The position numbers were made by a program, and so were the translations under genes. From Nostoc sp. CHAB 5715 (GTDB lineage: Bacteria; Cyanobacteriota; Cyanobacteriia; Cyanobacteriales; Nostocaceae): 5,876 nt of DNA. The stretch is from assembly GCF_020829685.1 (NCBI RefSeq), contig NZ_JAIVFR010000447.1, forward strand, positions 1-5,876, read 5' to 3'. Shown piece after piece: positions 1 to 4,674 of the stretch. The stretch's first letter is position 1. The number at the start of each line of letters is the position of its first letter. The notes under the pieces were generated by a model, which saw only the letters and a list, made by a program, of their open reading frames with translations, was not told where the DNA came from and searched no databases.

Positions 1-262
1 GTTCAATTTTGCCAAAAGCCACACTTAGAGGATTGATGGCAACACTAGTCATTTGCATTTTCAATTCCTCCATGCGGAGGTCTTTCTGCATAACCAAGCC
101 TTCGCCTTCAATCGTGACTGCATCCACCTCACCCTGAACTAGTTTTAGTGGGTCTGTTTTGATGTCTACATCTAAATTTTTTACTTCATCTAATTGGCTA
201 GATAATCCTATTTCTGCCGCTTTATTCAGCGCCTGTTCTCCTAATCCAGGACTGTCTGGCAT
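1..262 (-). CDS. DUF2993 (LmeA-like) family protein, N-terminal part, runs off left edge
   Basis: This is an open minus-strand frame of 87 codons from ATG at 262 to the window edge, so the C-terminal part is missing. The product begins MPDSPGLGEQALNKAAEIGL and continues with a stretch reading VDIKTDPLKLVQGEVDAV, then EGEGLVMQKDLRMEEL. I recognise this as the N-terminus of the cyanobacterial DUF2993 family, related to LmeA-type lipid-binding proteins; the exact role is not established. No signal peptide or membrane segment is visible in this part. The start at 262 is chosen because family members usually begin M-x-D-x-PGLGEQ and because a GGAG lies 11 nt upstream (274-277). An in-frame ATG at 289 would add nine residues (MLFIGVKLI) and is less likely. 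It points away from the rest of the window across a long repeat-filled gap and shows no link to the other genes. Confidence 0.8.
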   Translation of the reverse strand, partial: MPDSPGLGEQALNKAAEIGLSSQLDEVKNLDVDIKTDPLKLVQGEVDAVTIEGEGLVMQKDLRMEELKMQMTSVAINPLSVAFGKIE

Positions 263-289
263 TATTAATTTTACTCCTATAAATAGCAT

Positions 290-472
290 ATCCTTAACTT
301 AATATAATTAAATATTATTAAAATATTATTATCTATCTGGCGATGGAATATAAAATTAAATATTGTCTATCTAAAAGTAGAATTATATAATTTTTAATAA
401 AAACTTTTGCTTTTCTACCTATTTTCAGGCGTAGAGCGGCTTGTCGCCAAATATCGCTCAAAAGAAAGATGG
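290..472. other. AT-rich gene-free stretch
   Basis: No open frame of note occurs on either strand. The sequence up to about 420 is dominated by A and T, with loosely repeated motifs such as AATATTATT (twice near 309-331) and ATTAAATATT. It probably holds the promoter region of the leftward DUF2993 gene. Nothing else is recognisable here. Confidence 0.5.
382..387 (-). promoter_or_regulatory. possible -10 box upstream of the DUF2993 gene
   Basis: A perfect TATAAT hexamer on the minus strand lies about 120 bp upstream of the DUF2993 start. No good -35 box is found at 16-18 nt spacing. The surrounding 290-420 stretch is so AT-rich that a chance match is likely. Confidence 0.2.
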
Positions 473-575
473 TATAGCAATCCTATTTGAGTTGTAAAAA
501 TTATCGAACCGCCAAGACGCCAAGAGCGCCAAGAGGAGAAGGAGAGAAGTTTACAAATCATTTAGGACTGCTATA
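473..575. repeat. 103-bp MITE-like element with 24-nt imperfect inverted ends
   Basis: The left end (473-496, starting TATAGCAATCCTA) and the right end (552-575, ending TAGGACTGCTATA) are inverted repeats matching at 20 of 24 positions. Between them is a purine-rich core with three copies of CGCCAAGA (510-517, 518-525, 527-534) followed by GGAGAAGGAGAG. There is no coding capacity, so any movement would require proteins supplied in trans. No clear target-site duplication is visible. From memory, similar sequences are common intergenic repeats in Nostoc-type genomes; a genome-wide search is needed to count copies. Confidence 0.65.
510..534. repeat. CGCCAAGA tandem repeat, three copies
   Basis: The octamer CGCCAAGA occurs at 510-517, 518-525 and 527-534, with one extra G between the second and third copies. 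It forms the core of the element at 473-575 and resembles the short tandemly repeated sequences typical of filamentous cyanobacteria. Confidence 0.8.
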
Positions 576-645
576 TCTTGATAATTTAGTCGTTATGCTA
601 TTTTTTATAATTAATCCTGCATTAAAATCTGCTTAAGGATAAAGG

Positions 646-813
646 GGAGCATCCCACTTTTTTACATGTCATTGCGAGGAACGAAGCAATCGCAAAATTC
701 TTCAGGTCAAAACGAGTCCATGAGATTGCTTCGTCGTTCCTCCTCTCTACGAGACGCACTCGCGTTCGCAATGACAGTTATTCTCAAGAGCAAAATAAAA
801 ACTGGGATGCACC
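646..813. repeat. composite palindromic element (outer inverted repeat)
   Basis: Bases 646-662 (GGAGCATCCCACTTTTT) pair with 797-813 (AAAAACTGGGATGCACC) at 15 of 17 positions, forming an outer inverted repeat. This repeat encloses the separate palindromic element at 667-776, suggesting that one repeat inserted into another. The outer core GCATCCCA / TGGGATGC is perfect (649-656 and 803-810). Confidence 0.6.
667..776. repeat. 110-bp palindromic repeat, TGTCATTGCG ends
   Basis: The ends are perfect 10-nt inverted repeats: TGTCATTGCG at 667-676 and CGCAATGACA at 767-776. An inner arm, GAGGAACGAAGCAATC (676-691), matches the reverse complement of 723-741 except for one 3-nt (ACG) addition. I recognise this as a TGTCATTGCGAGxxACGAAGCAATC-type dispersed repeat found in many bacterial genomes. 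It carries no gene; an 87-codon frame running through it is an artefact of the repeat. Confidence 0.75.
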
Positions 814-827
814 CAACCACATCTGTT

Positions 828-856
828 GTAAGGGCACAGCATTGCTATGCCCCTAC
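828..856. repeat. 29-bp near-perfect palindrome (GGGCACAGCA type)
   Basis: The arms GTAAGGGCACAGCA (828-841) and TGCTATGCCCCTAC (843-856) pair at 12 of 14 positions around a single central base. No T-tract follows, so it is better read as a dispersed cyanobacterial repeat than as a terminator. Confidence 0.65.
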
Positions 857-867
857 CGCGTGGTCTA

Positions 868-896
868 TTTACCTGAAAATAGCTGTAAAATATCAT
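868..896 (+). promoter_or_regulatory. possible promoter of xisHI
   Basis: TTTACC (868-873) and TATCAT (891-896) are separated by 17 nt and lie about 50 bp upstream of the xisH start. Both hexamers match the consensus only partly, and the region is AT-rich, so this is a weak suggestion. Confidence 0.25.
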
Positions 897-944
897 ACAA
901 AATGGGATATTTTCATTTTGAGACTCTAATCTAGAGATAGCAAA

Positions 945-1361
945 ATGGCTAAAGATGTTTTTCATCAACAGGTAAAAAAAGCATTAATAAAAGATGGGTG
1001 GATAATTACTCACGACCCATTTACAATTCGTATTAGTGAAGCAATTAAACTCCAAATAGACTTAGCGGCTGAAAATGCCATTGCCGCAGAACGTAATACA
1101 GAGAAAATAGCTGTTGAAATTAAGAGTTTTATTGCAGATTCAGATATCAGTGAATTTCATACTGCACTAGGACAATATCTAAATTACTGCCAAGCTATTG
1201 AAGAAAAAGAAGCAGACAGAGTGCTTTATCTAGCTGTTCCTATAGAAACATATCAAGACTTTTTCCAACTTTCTTTTGTCCAACGCACCCTTCAGCGTTA
1301 CCAAATTAAGTTAATAATTTACGACCCAAAACATGAGGAGATTCGGCTATGGATAAAATAG
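945..1361 (+). CDS. xisH: XisH family protein (fdxN element excision controlling factor-like)
   Basis: This 138-residue protein has the full length and characteristic sequence of XisH: AKDVFHQQVKKALIKDGW near the start, then THDPFTIRI, IAVEIKSF, SEFHTALGQYLNY, RVLYLAVP, and KLIIYDPKHEEIRLWIK at the end. In Anabaena PCC 7120, XisH and XisI are needed together with the recombinase XisF for excision of the fdxN element during heterocyst formation. Most cyanobacterial copies have no such element, and their job is unknown. Visible Asp39, Glu58 and Lys60 (the last two in VEIKSF) fit a PD-(D/E)XK nuclease-like core, and I recall the family being grouped with that fold; activity is not proven. The start at 945 has a weak AGAGA upstream (933-937). 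The stop overlaps the xisI start, so the two are probably co-translated. No xisF is in the window. Confidence 0.93.
   Translation: MAKDVFHQQVKKALIKDGWIITHDPFTIRISEAIKLQIDLAAENAIAAERNTEKIAVEIKSFIADSDISEFHTALGQYLNYCQAIEEKEADRVLYLAVPIETYQDFFQLSFVQRTLQRYQIKLIIYDPKHEEIRLWIK
1335..1340 (+). promoter_or_regulatory. ribosome binding site of xisI inside xisH
   Basis: GAGGAG sits 8 nt before the ATG at 1349. It supports that start even though it makes xisI overlap the last codons of xisH by 13 nt. Confidence 0.7.
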
Positions 1362-1684
1362 AACGCTATCGACAATTTATTAAACAAATTTTAAGTGAAC
1401 ATCAACAAATCGCGTCTAATACCGATACTGTCAAATCACAATTAATTTTAGACAATGAAAACGACCATTATCAATTAGCTTACGTTGGCTGGCAAGGAGA
1501 TAAGCGGGTATTTGGCCCGGTGATGCATTTTGATATTCAAAATGGGAAAATATGGATTCAGTATAACGGTACAGAAGAGTCTGTTGCTGAACGATTGATT
1601 GAGTTAGGTGTACCCCCTTCTGATATCGTCATTGGGTTTCATTCTCCTTTTAAACGCCAATTTACTTCTTATGCTGTCGAGTGA
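1349..1684 (+). CDS. xisI: XisI family protein (fdxN element excision controlling factor-like)
   Basis: This 111-residue protein is the usual size for XisI and carries the family hallmarks: an N-terminal helix (MDKIERYRQFIKQILSEH), YQLAYVGWQGDKRVFGPVMH (residues about 41-60), DIQNGKIWIQYNGTE, and a C-terminus with the signature GFHSPFKRQFTSYAVE. XisI is almost always encoded directly after XisH, as here, with a 13-nt overlap and a good GAGGAG ribosome site inside xisH. In Anabaena PCC 7120 it is required with XisH and XisF for fdxN-element excision; its biochemical activity is not known. The strict pairing and overlap suggest that the two proteins act as a complex (inference). No terminator is obvious after the gene. 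Confidence 0.93.
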   Translation: MDKIERYRQFIKQILSEHQQIASNTDTVKSQLILDNENDHYQLAYVGWQGDKRVFGPVMHFDIQNGKIWIQYNGTEESVAERLIELGVPPSDIVIGFHSPFKRQFTSYAVE

Positions 1685-1735
1685 GTGTAAATATTTTCAA
1701 CTCAAGTGATGAATATTCAACAAGCAGTGCAAAGT

Positions 1736-1743
1736 GCGATCGC
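1736..1743. repeat. HIP1 site
   Basis: GCGATCGC, the highly iterated palindrome of cyanobacterial genomes, lies between xisI and the toxin gene in the context TGCGATCGCA. Further copies are at 3463-3470, 4323-4330 and 5149-5156. Four copies in 5.9 kb is far above chance and supports a cyanobacterial source. Confidence 0.9.
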
Positions 1744-1860
1744 ATTTTGTACTGTAATCCTTGGTAGATTGACTTTATATGCCTAAACAAAATATACACA
1801 AATCCCTCACCACAAATCACCTAACTCAGTAAACCAACATCATTTGTAATATACTCTTGA

Positions 1861-1874
1861 AAATATACATATTT
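1861..1874. promoter_or_regulatory. possible operator upstream of the toxin-antitoxin genes
   Basis: AAATAT-AC-ATATTT is a perfect inverted repeat ending 13 nt before the toxin ATG. XRE antitoxins of this kind usually bind a palindrome at their own promoter, so this is a candidate site. It consists only of A/T half-sites and could be chance. Confidence 0.25.
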
Positions 1875-1887
1875 GAGTGCATAATTA

Positions 1888-2265
1888 ATGAGTTGGGTTG
1901 TTGAATTTCATCAGGATTTTGAGCCAGAATTTGATGCTTTACCAGAAGAAGTGCAAAACAAGTTACTTGCCTATACCAATGTATTGGAAGCTTTTGGTTT
2001 TGAACTAGGACGACCTCATGTTGATACGCTTAACGGTTCGCGCCACAGCAACATGAAGGAATTAAGGTTTAAAGCAGCAGATGGTGTTTGGCGTGTCGCG
2101 TTTGCATTCGACTCAAGACGAAATGCAATATTGCTAGTCGCAGGTGACAAATCTGGTGCTAGTGAAAGTCGTTTTTATCGAAAGCGGCGGGAAACTCCAT
2201 CCCCTTGTGGGTGGAGAGGGACAGCCGCCCTGCCGCTTGGGGCATTGGGCATAGGGCATTGGTAA
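1888..2265 (+). CDS. RelE/HigB-type toxin, C-terminus replaced by an inserted repeat
   Basis: The first 99 residues are a RelE/ParE-superfamily toxin of the Gp49/HigB-like type, mRNA-cleaving proteins that act on the ribosome in characterised members. Visible landmarks are the N-terminal FHQDFEPEFDALPEEVQNKL, then GSRHSNMKELRF (residues 50-61), GVWRVAFAFD (66-75) and ILLVAGDKSG (81-90) followed by RFYRK (95-99). The next 26 codons, ending at TAA 2263-2265, come from a 156-bp repeat inserted after Lys99. The natural end, 24 residues starting QLIKTANERFDAHLAQLK, is still present in frame at 2341-2412. The intact protein would have been 123 residues, normal for the family. The cognate antitoxin follows. 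Loss of the C-terminal helix probably weakens or abolishes toxicity, but the core residues remain, so residual activity cannot be excluded. The start has only a weak GAG upstream (1875-1877). Confidence 0.85.
   Translation: MSWVVEFHQDFEPEFDALPEEVQNKLLAYTNVLEAFGFELGRPHVDTLNGSRHSNMKELRFKAADGVWRVAFAFDSRRNAILLVAGDKSGASESRFYRKRRETPSPCGWRGTAALPLGALGIGHW
2192..2216. repeat. 25-nt direct repeat, copy 1 (hairpin unit)
   Basis: This unit begins AAACTCCATCCCC and ends GTGGGTGGAG, and is identical to the copy at 2305-2329. Each copy folds into an 8-bp stem (CTCCATCC with GGGTGGAG, one G-T pair) around a 6-nt loop. Copy 1 is followed by AGGGACAG and has no T-tract. Confidence 0.85.
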
Positions 2266-2288
2266 TTTCTTCCCCATGCCCTATGCCC
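2247..2288. repeat. 13-bp inverted repeat built of GGGCATA/GGGCATT heptamers
   Basis: GGGCATAGGGCAT (2247-2259) and ATGCCCTATGCCC (2276-2288) are perfect inverted copies separated by 16 nt. The flanks continue with related units (GGGGCATT upstream, CCCCATTCCCCATGCCC downstream), the pattern of cyanobacterial short tandem heptamer repeats. The toxin's premature stop codon lies in the loop at 2263-2265. Confidence 0.8.
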
Positions 2289-2302
2289 CATTCCCCATGC
2301 CC

Positions 2303-2334
2303 AAAAACTCCATCCCCTTGTGGGTGGAGTTTTT
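2303..2334. terminator. intrinsic-terminator-like hairpin between toxin and antitoxin
   Basis: The second copy of the 25-nt unit is flanked by AAAAA (2303-2307) and TTTTT (2330-2334), giving a 13-bp stem with one G-T pair and a 6-nt loop (2316-2321). It reads as a GC-rich stem followed by a T-run in both directions. If active it would cut transcription from the toxin promoter before the antitoxin gene. It was brought in by the insertion and is not part of the original operon. Confidence 0.55.
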
Positions 2335-2340
2335 CATAAG

Positions 2341-2415
2341 CAACTGATCAAAACAGCTAATGAGAGATTTGACGCACACTTAGCTCAACTCAAGACTCAA
2401 CAAGAGGAAAAGTGA
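2341..2415 (+). pseudogene. orphaned 3' end of the toxin gene
   Basis: These 24 codons plus TGA (2413-2415) encode QLIKTANERFDAHLAQLK followed by TQQEEK, matching in style the C-terminal helix of HigB-like toxins. They lie in the same frame as the toxin's first 99 codons, because the intervening insert is a multiple of three. No stop or frameshift has accumulated, which suggests a recent insertion. The original stop is 13 nt before the antitoxin ATG, the tight spacing expected of an intact toxin-antitoxin operon. On its own this fragment has no start codon of its own and is unlikely to be translated. Confidence 0.8.
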
Positions 2416-2428
2416 GGATAACTAACTG

Positions 2429-2767
2429 ATGGGGAAAACTTTAAAGGAAAAACTAGAACAGTTATCACCGGAACGACGCAAAAAGATTGAAGAAGAATCT
2501 AACTTACTTATCGCCGAAGAAATGACGCGACAACAATTGAGACTCGCACTCAAACTCACTCAAGAAGACATGGCGCAACTTCTGCAAATTGACCAAGGGA
2601 ATGTTTCTCGTCTGGAACAGCGTACTGATTTGATGCTCTCAACTTTGCAGAAGTACATTGCTGCAATGGGAGGTGAGTTACGGCTTGTTGTTGAATTTCC
2701 CAATCGTCCACCTGTAACCCTAGTAGGTATTTCCGAAATCGAAGAATCAGAGGAAGTAGCGATTTGA
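2429..2767 (+). CDS. XRE-family antitoxin (HigA-like helix-turn-helix protein)
   Basis: This 112-residue protein has a charged helical N-terminus (KEKLEQLSPERRKKIEEESN), a central helix-turn-helix of the Cro/C1 type (residues about 35-65, with LTQEDMAQLLQIDQGNVSRL), and a short C-terminal extension beginning GGELRLVVEF. This fits antitoxins paired with Gp49/HigB-like toxins, which neutralise the toxin by binding it and repress their own promoter by binding DNA. The gene lies 13 nt after the ancestral toxin stop. GAGG at 2414-2417 is the likely ribosome site, 11 nt before ATG. The frame is intact while the toxin is broken, so it may now serve only as a DNA-binding regulator. The inserted hairpin upstream may lower its transcription unless it has its own promoter. 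Confidence 0.88.
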   Translation: MGKTLKEKLEQLSPERRKKIEEESNLLIAEEMTRQQLRLALKLTQEDMAQLLQIDQGNVSRLEQRTDLMLSTLQKYIAAMGGELRLVVEFPNRPPVTLVGISEIEESEEVAI

Positions 2768-2839
2768 ATGACGTGTGATGGAAAAGCTAATAACAATAAC
2801 TAAAAATGTTCGCAATATCCAAGCAAAGGTAGGCAATTT

Positions 2840-3460
2840 ATGACTCAAGCCATACCCAAATTAGTAACCTTTGAAGATTTTGCAGCGTGGAGACCTGAAG
2901 GTGGAAGGTATGAATTACATGATAGCGTGATTGTTGAAATGGCACAACCAGTAGGAGACCATGAAGATATTGTCGGGTTTTTGGTTGAAAAAATTGCTGT
3001 TGAGTACGTTCGTAATGGTTTACCTTATCTCATTCCAAAAACAGCATTAGTTAAATCTGCTATTAGTCAGTCTTGCTATTCTCCAGACTTGCTATTACTC
3101 AACCGTCCTGCTTTAAAATTAGAGCCACTTTGGCAGAAATATTCTACGGTTGAGTTTGCCGATTCTATTCCTTTAGTGATTGAAATTGTTAGTACTAACT
3201 GGCGGGATGATTATCATAAAAAGCTAGGTGAATATGAGGAAATAGGGATAAAAGAATATTGGATTGTTGATTATTTAGCTATCGGTGGTAAAAAGTTTAT
3301 CGGTAATCCTAAACAACCCACTATCTCTATCTACCAATTAGTTGACGGTGAATACCAAGTTACTCAATTTAGAGGCGATGACCGCATCGTATCACCTATT
3401 TTCCCCCAACTAAACCTGATTGCTCAACAGATTTTTCAAACTGGTAGTTCCCAGGTATAG
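2840..3460 (+). CDS. Uma2 family protein (putative PD-(D/E)XK nuclease, DUF820)
   Basis: This 206-residue protein is typical in length and sequence for Uma2 (formerly DUF820), a family greatly expanded in cyanobacteria and predicted to have a restriction-endonuclease-like fold. Visible features are TFEDFAAW near the start, RYELHDSVIVEM with Glu25, YSPDLLLLNR with Pro82-Asp83, PLVIEIVSTNWRDDYHKKLGEYEE with Glu115 and Lys127/Lys128, then the family signature GIKEYWIVDY (residues 136-145). Together Glu25, Asp83, Glu115 and a lysine in the following helix could form the catalytic site. No substrate or biological role is established for most members. AGG at 2831-2833, 6 nt before ATG, supports the start. 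The 72-nt gap to the antitoxin leaves co-transcription uncertain. Confidence 0.92.
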   Translation: MTQAIPKLVTFEDFAAWRPEGGRYELHDSVIVEMAQPVGDHEDIVGFLVEKIAVEYVRNGLPYLIPKTALVKSAISQSCYSPDLLLLNRPALKLEPLWQKYSTVEFADSIPLVIEIVSTNWRDDYHKKLGEYEEIGIKEYWIVDYLAIGGKKFIGNPKQPTISIYQLVDGEYQVTQFRGDDRIVSPIFPQLNLIAQQIFQTGSSQV

Positions 3461-3462
3461 CC

Positions 3463-3470
3463 GCGATCGC
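3463..3470. repeat. HIP1 site
   Basis: A GCGATCGC copy lies directly after the Uma2 stop codon. Confidence 0.9.
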
Positions 3471-3494
3471 CCACAAGTCTATACCTCTAGATCG

Positions 3495-3515
3495 CCGACT
3501 TCTTTAAGAAGTCGG
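3495..3515. repeat. 21-nt palindrome between convergent genes
   Basis: CCGACTTCTT (3495-3504) and AAGAAGTCGG (3506-3515) form a perfect 10-bp inverted repeat around one base, followed by GGTT. The CCGACTTCTT..AAGAAGTCGGGG motif is a familiar cyanobacterial intergenic repeat. Its place between the convergent Uma2 and PstS-like genes would suit a bidirectional terminator, but neither side carries a T-tract. Confidence 0.6.
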
Positions 3516-3554
3516 GGTTCTCTGGTAAGGGGGCTTAATTGTCCTTCAAATCTA

Positions 3555-4628
3555 CTAGCGAACTGCGACGAAACCAGCTTGCTCAATCGCCTTTTGTCCT
3601 TCATCAGTTAATAAAAGATTGGCATAAGCATCTCCAATCTGCTGCTCCTGACCTTTATTCTGCTTAATAATCACAAACAAGTTAGCGATCATGGGATAGC
3701 TGCGATTTTTGATCGCCTGAGTATTTAGCTGATTGCGCTGACGTAGACATTGCTCAGGTGACACCAGAGGTTCGCGGTAGGGGGGAATTAGCTGACCAGA
3801 AGTGCTACCCAATGGCAAAGCCTTCACGCTACATTGAGGTAATACTGAACGGGCAGAAGCGTAATAGACACTACCAGGAGTTTTACTGAGTCGGCGCACA
3901 GCCTCTGTAGTAGAGTAGACATACTGCACATTAGAGCCAAATGCTTGCCCCTTTAGGTTGCTGTTGCTAGCAAATATTACTGTATCTGCGTCCTCTGGTC
4001 GTTGAGACAAAGGTGTGATGGCTAGGTTTGGCCCACCTACTTGATTCCAGTTAGTAATTTTTCCCAAATAAATCTGCTGTAATTGGTCAACAGTTAAACT
4101 TGGCACATTGAGTGATGGGTTGACTACCACTGCTATCCCATCCATACCCACCTGACGTTGCTCAAGGGTGAAGCCTCGCTCTTTTGCCATAGCTTGTTCT
4201 TCATCCGTGAGGGGACGGGAAGATTGAGCAAAGTCTATTTTCCCATCAAGCAACATCCGAATGCCGGAGCTAGAACCAGGGCTACCATTAACGGGGTTTA
4301 CATAGCGTAATTGTAATTCCGGGCGATCGCTCTGGATCTGAGAATCTACCAATTGCCGGATAGATGCCCAAGCTGTACTGCCTCCATAGTTAAATGAGGC
4401 ATTGGGGACATTAGCAACTGTCTGAAAAGTTGATCCACTACTAGAGGGGGTATTGATATTTTGATTAGAGGAATTAACACTGTTGCGAGACAAGAAATTC
4501 GGCTTGAATAACCACCAAAGCAGTCCGCCAATAACCATAAGTGTCAGCACTTTACCAATAATCAAACCTCTAAGAAAGAGGGCAATTTCACCGTTAATTA
4601 AAGCTTTTTTTGAATTTGTATTGTCCAT
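3555..4628 (-). CDS. membrane-anchored PstS-like substrate-binding protein
   Basis: This 357-residue protein has a short cytoplasmic N-terminus, one membrane segment (residues about 21-41, GLIIGKVLTLMVIGGLLWWLF), a Ser/Asn-rich linker (about 47-67), and a periplasmic-binding-protein domain of the PstS type filling the rest. Recognisable motifs are NYGGSTAWASI (80-90), GSSSGIRMLLDGKIDFAQSSRPL (118-140), VGMDGIAVVVNP (160-171) and IYLGKITNWNQVGG (186-199). This family binds phosphate or related anions for ABC import. Here there is no lipobox cysteine, the anchor looks uncleaved, and no pstC, pstA or pstB lies nearby, so a sensory or scavenging role is as likely as transport. It is on the same strand as, and about 200 nt downstream of, a membrane Ser/Thr kinase. 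The ATG at 4628 has only a weak AAAGAT upstream. Confidence 0.87.
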   Translation of the reverse strand: MDNTNSKKALINGEIALFLRGLIIGKVLTLMVIGGLLWWLFKPNFLSRNSVNSSNQNINTPSSSGSTFQTVANVPNASFNYGGSTAWASIRQLVDSQIQSDRPELQLRYVNPVNGSPGSSSGIRMLLDGKIDFAQSSRPLTDEEQAMAKERGFTLEQRQVGMDGIAVVVNPSLNVPSLTVDQLQQIYLGKITNWNQVGGPNLAITPLSQRPEDADTVIFASNSNLKGQAFGSNVQYVYSTTEAVRRLSKTPGSVYYASARSVLPQCSVKALPLGSTSGQLIPPYREPLVSPEQCLRQRNQLNTQAIKNRSYPMIANLFVIIKQNKGQEQQIGDAYANLLLTDEGQKAIEQAGFVAVR

Positions 4629-4645
4629 ATCTTTAAATCTTGTTT

Positions 4646-4674
4646 ATTCTATTTATCCTACAGGAATCTATAAA
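4646..4674 (-). promoter_or_regulatory. possible promoter of the PstS-like gene
   Basis: On the minus strand, TTTATA (4669-4674) and TAGAAT (4646-4651) are separated by 17 nt and lie about 20-45 nt upstream of the start codon. The -10 box matches 5 of 6 consensus bases and the -35 box 4 of 6. If real, the gene could be transcribed independently of the kinase. Confidence 0.3.

Larger units (their letters stand above)
2185..2340. mobile_element. 156-bp palindromic repeat insertion inside the toxin gene
   Basis: Removing 2185-2340 restores a continuous toxin frame (RFYRK followed by QLIKTANERF), which defines the insertion. Possible duplicated AAG triplets flank it (2182-2184 and 2338-2340), so a 153-bp element with a 3-bp target duplication is also possible. 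Inside are two direct copies of a 25-nt hairpin unit (2192-2216 and 2305-2329), a 13-bp inverted repeat (2247-2259 with 2276-2288), and GGGCAT-type heptamer repeats. AAGCGGC (2182-2188) pairs with GCCGCTT (2232-2238). It has no coding capacity for a transposase. It resembles the short palindromic repeats dispersed in Nostoc genomes. Confidence 0.75.

Noticed and set aside
510..534. Tandem CGCCAAGA copies as a CRISPR remnant
   Set aside because: The units are only 8 nt long and adjacent, with no spacers and no cas genes.
666..929. 87-codon plus-strand open frame
   Set aside because: It runs through two palindromic repeats, starts inside the TGTCATTGCG repeat, and has no ribosome site or recognisable protein features.
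747..968. 73-codon minus-strand open frame
   Set aside because: It overlaps the same repeats and the start of xisH, and has no family resemblance.
1857..1885. TTGAAA - 17 nt - CATAAT as the toxin promoter
   Set aside because: Spacing and match are good, but transcription would begin at or after the ATG at 1888, so it cannot serve that start.
2192..2329. Recombination between the two 25-nt direct repeats as a switch restoring the toxin
   Set aside because: Deletion of 113 bp would leave 43 bp, which is not a multiple of three, so the frame would not be restored.
945..2340. The 156-bp insert as an excisable element controlled by the neighbouring XisH/XisI
   Set aside because: There is no recombinase gene, no element-like attachment sites, and the size is far from known excised elements; adjacency is the only support.
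2560..2796. 78-codon minus-strand open frame
   Set aside because: It is antisense to the antitoxin gene, whose product is clearly recognisable.
3420..3611. 63-codon plus-strand open frame
   Set aside because: It spans the end of Uma2, the intergenic palindrome and the antisense of the PstS-like gene; its translation is basic and serine-rich without motifs.
3555..4628. PstS-like protein as a classical secreted lipoprotein of a phosphate ABC transporter
   Set aside because: No lipobox cysteine follows the membrane segment, and no pstC, pstA or pstB is adjacent.
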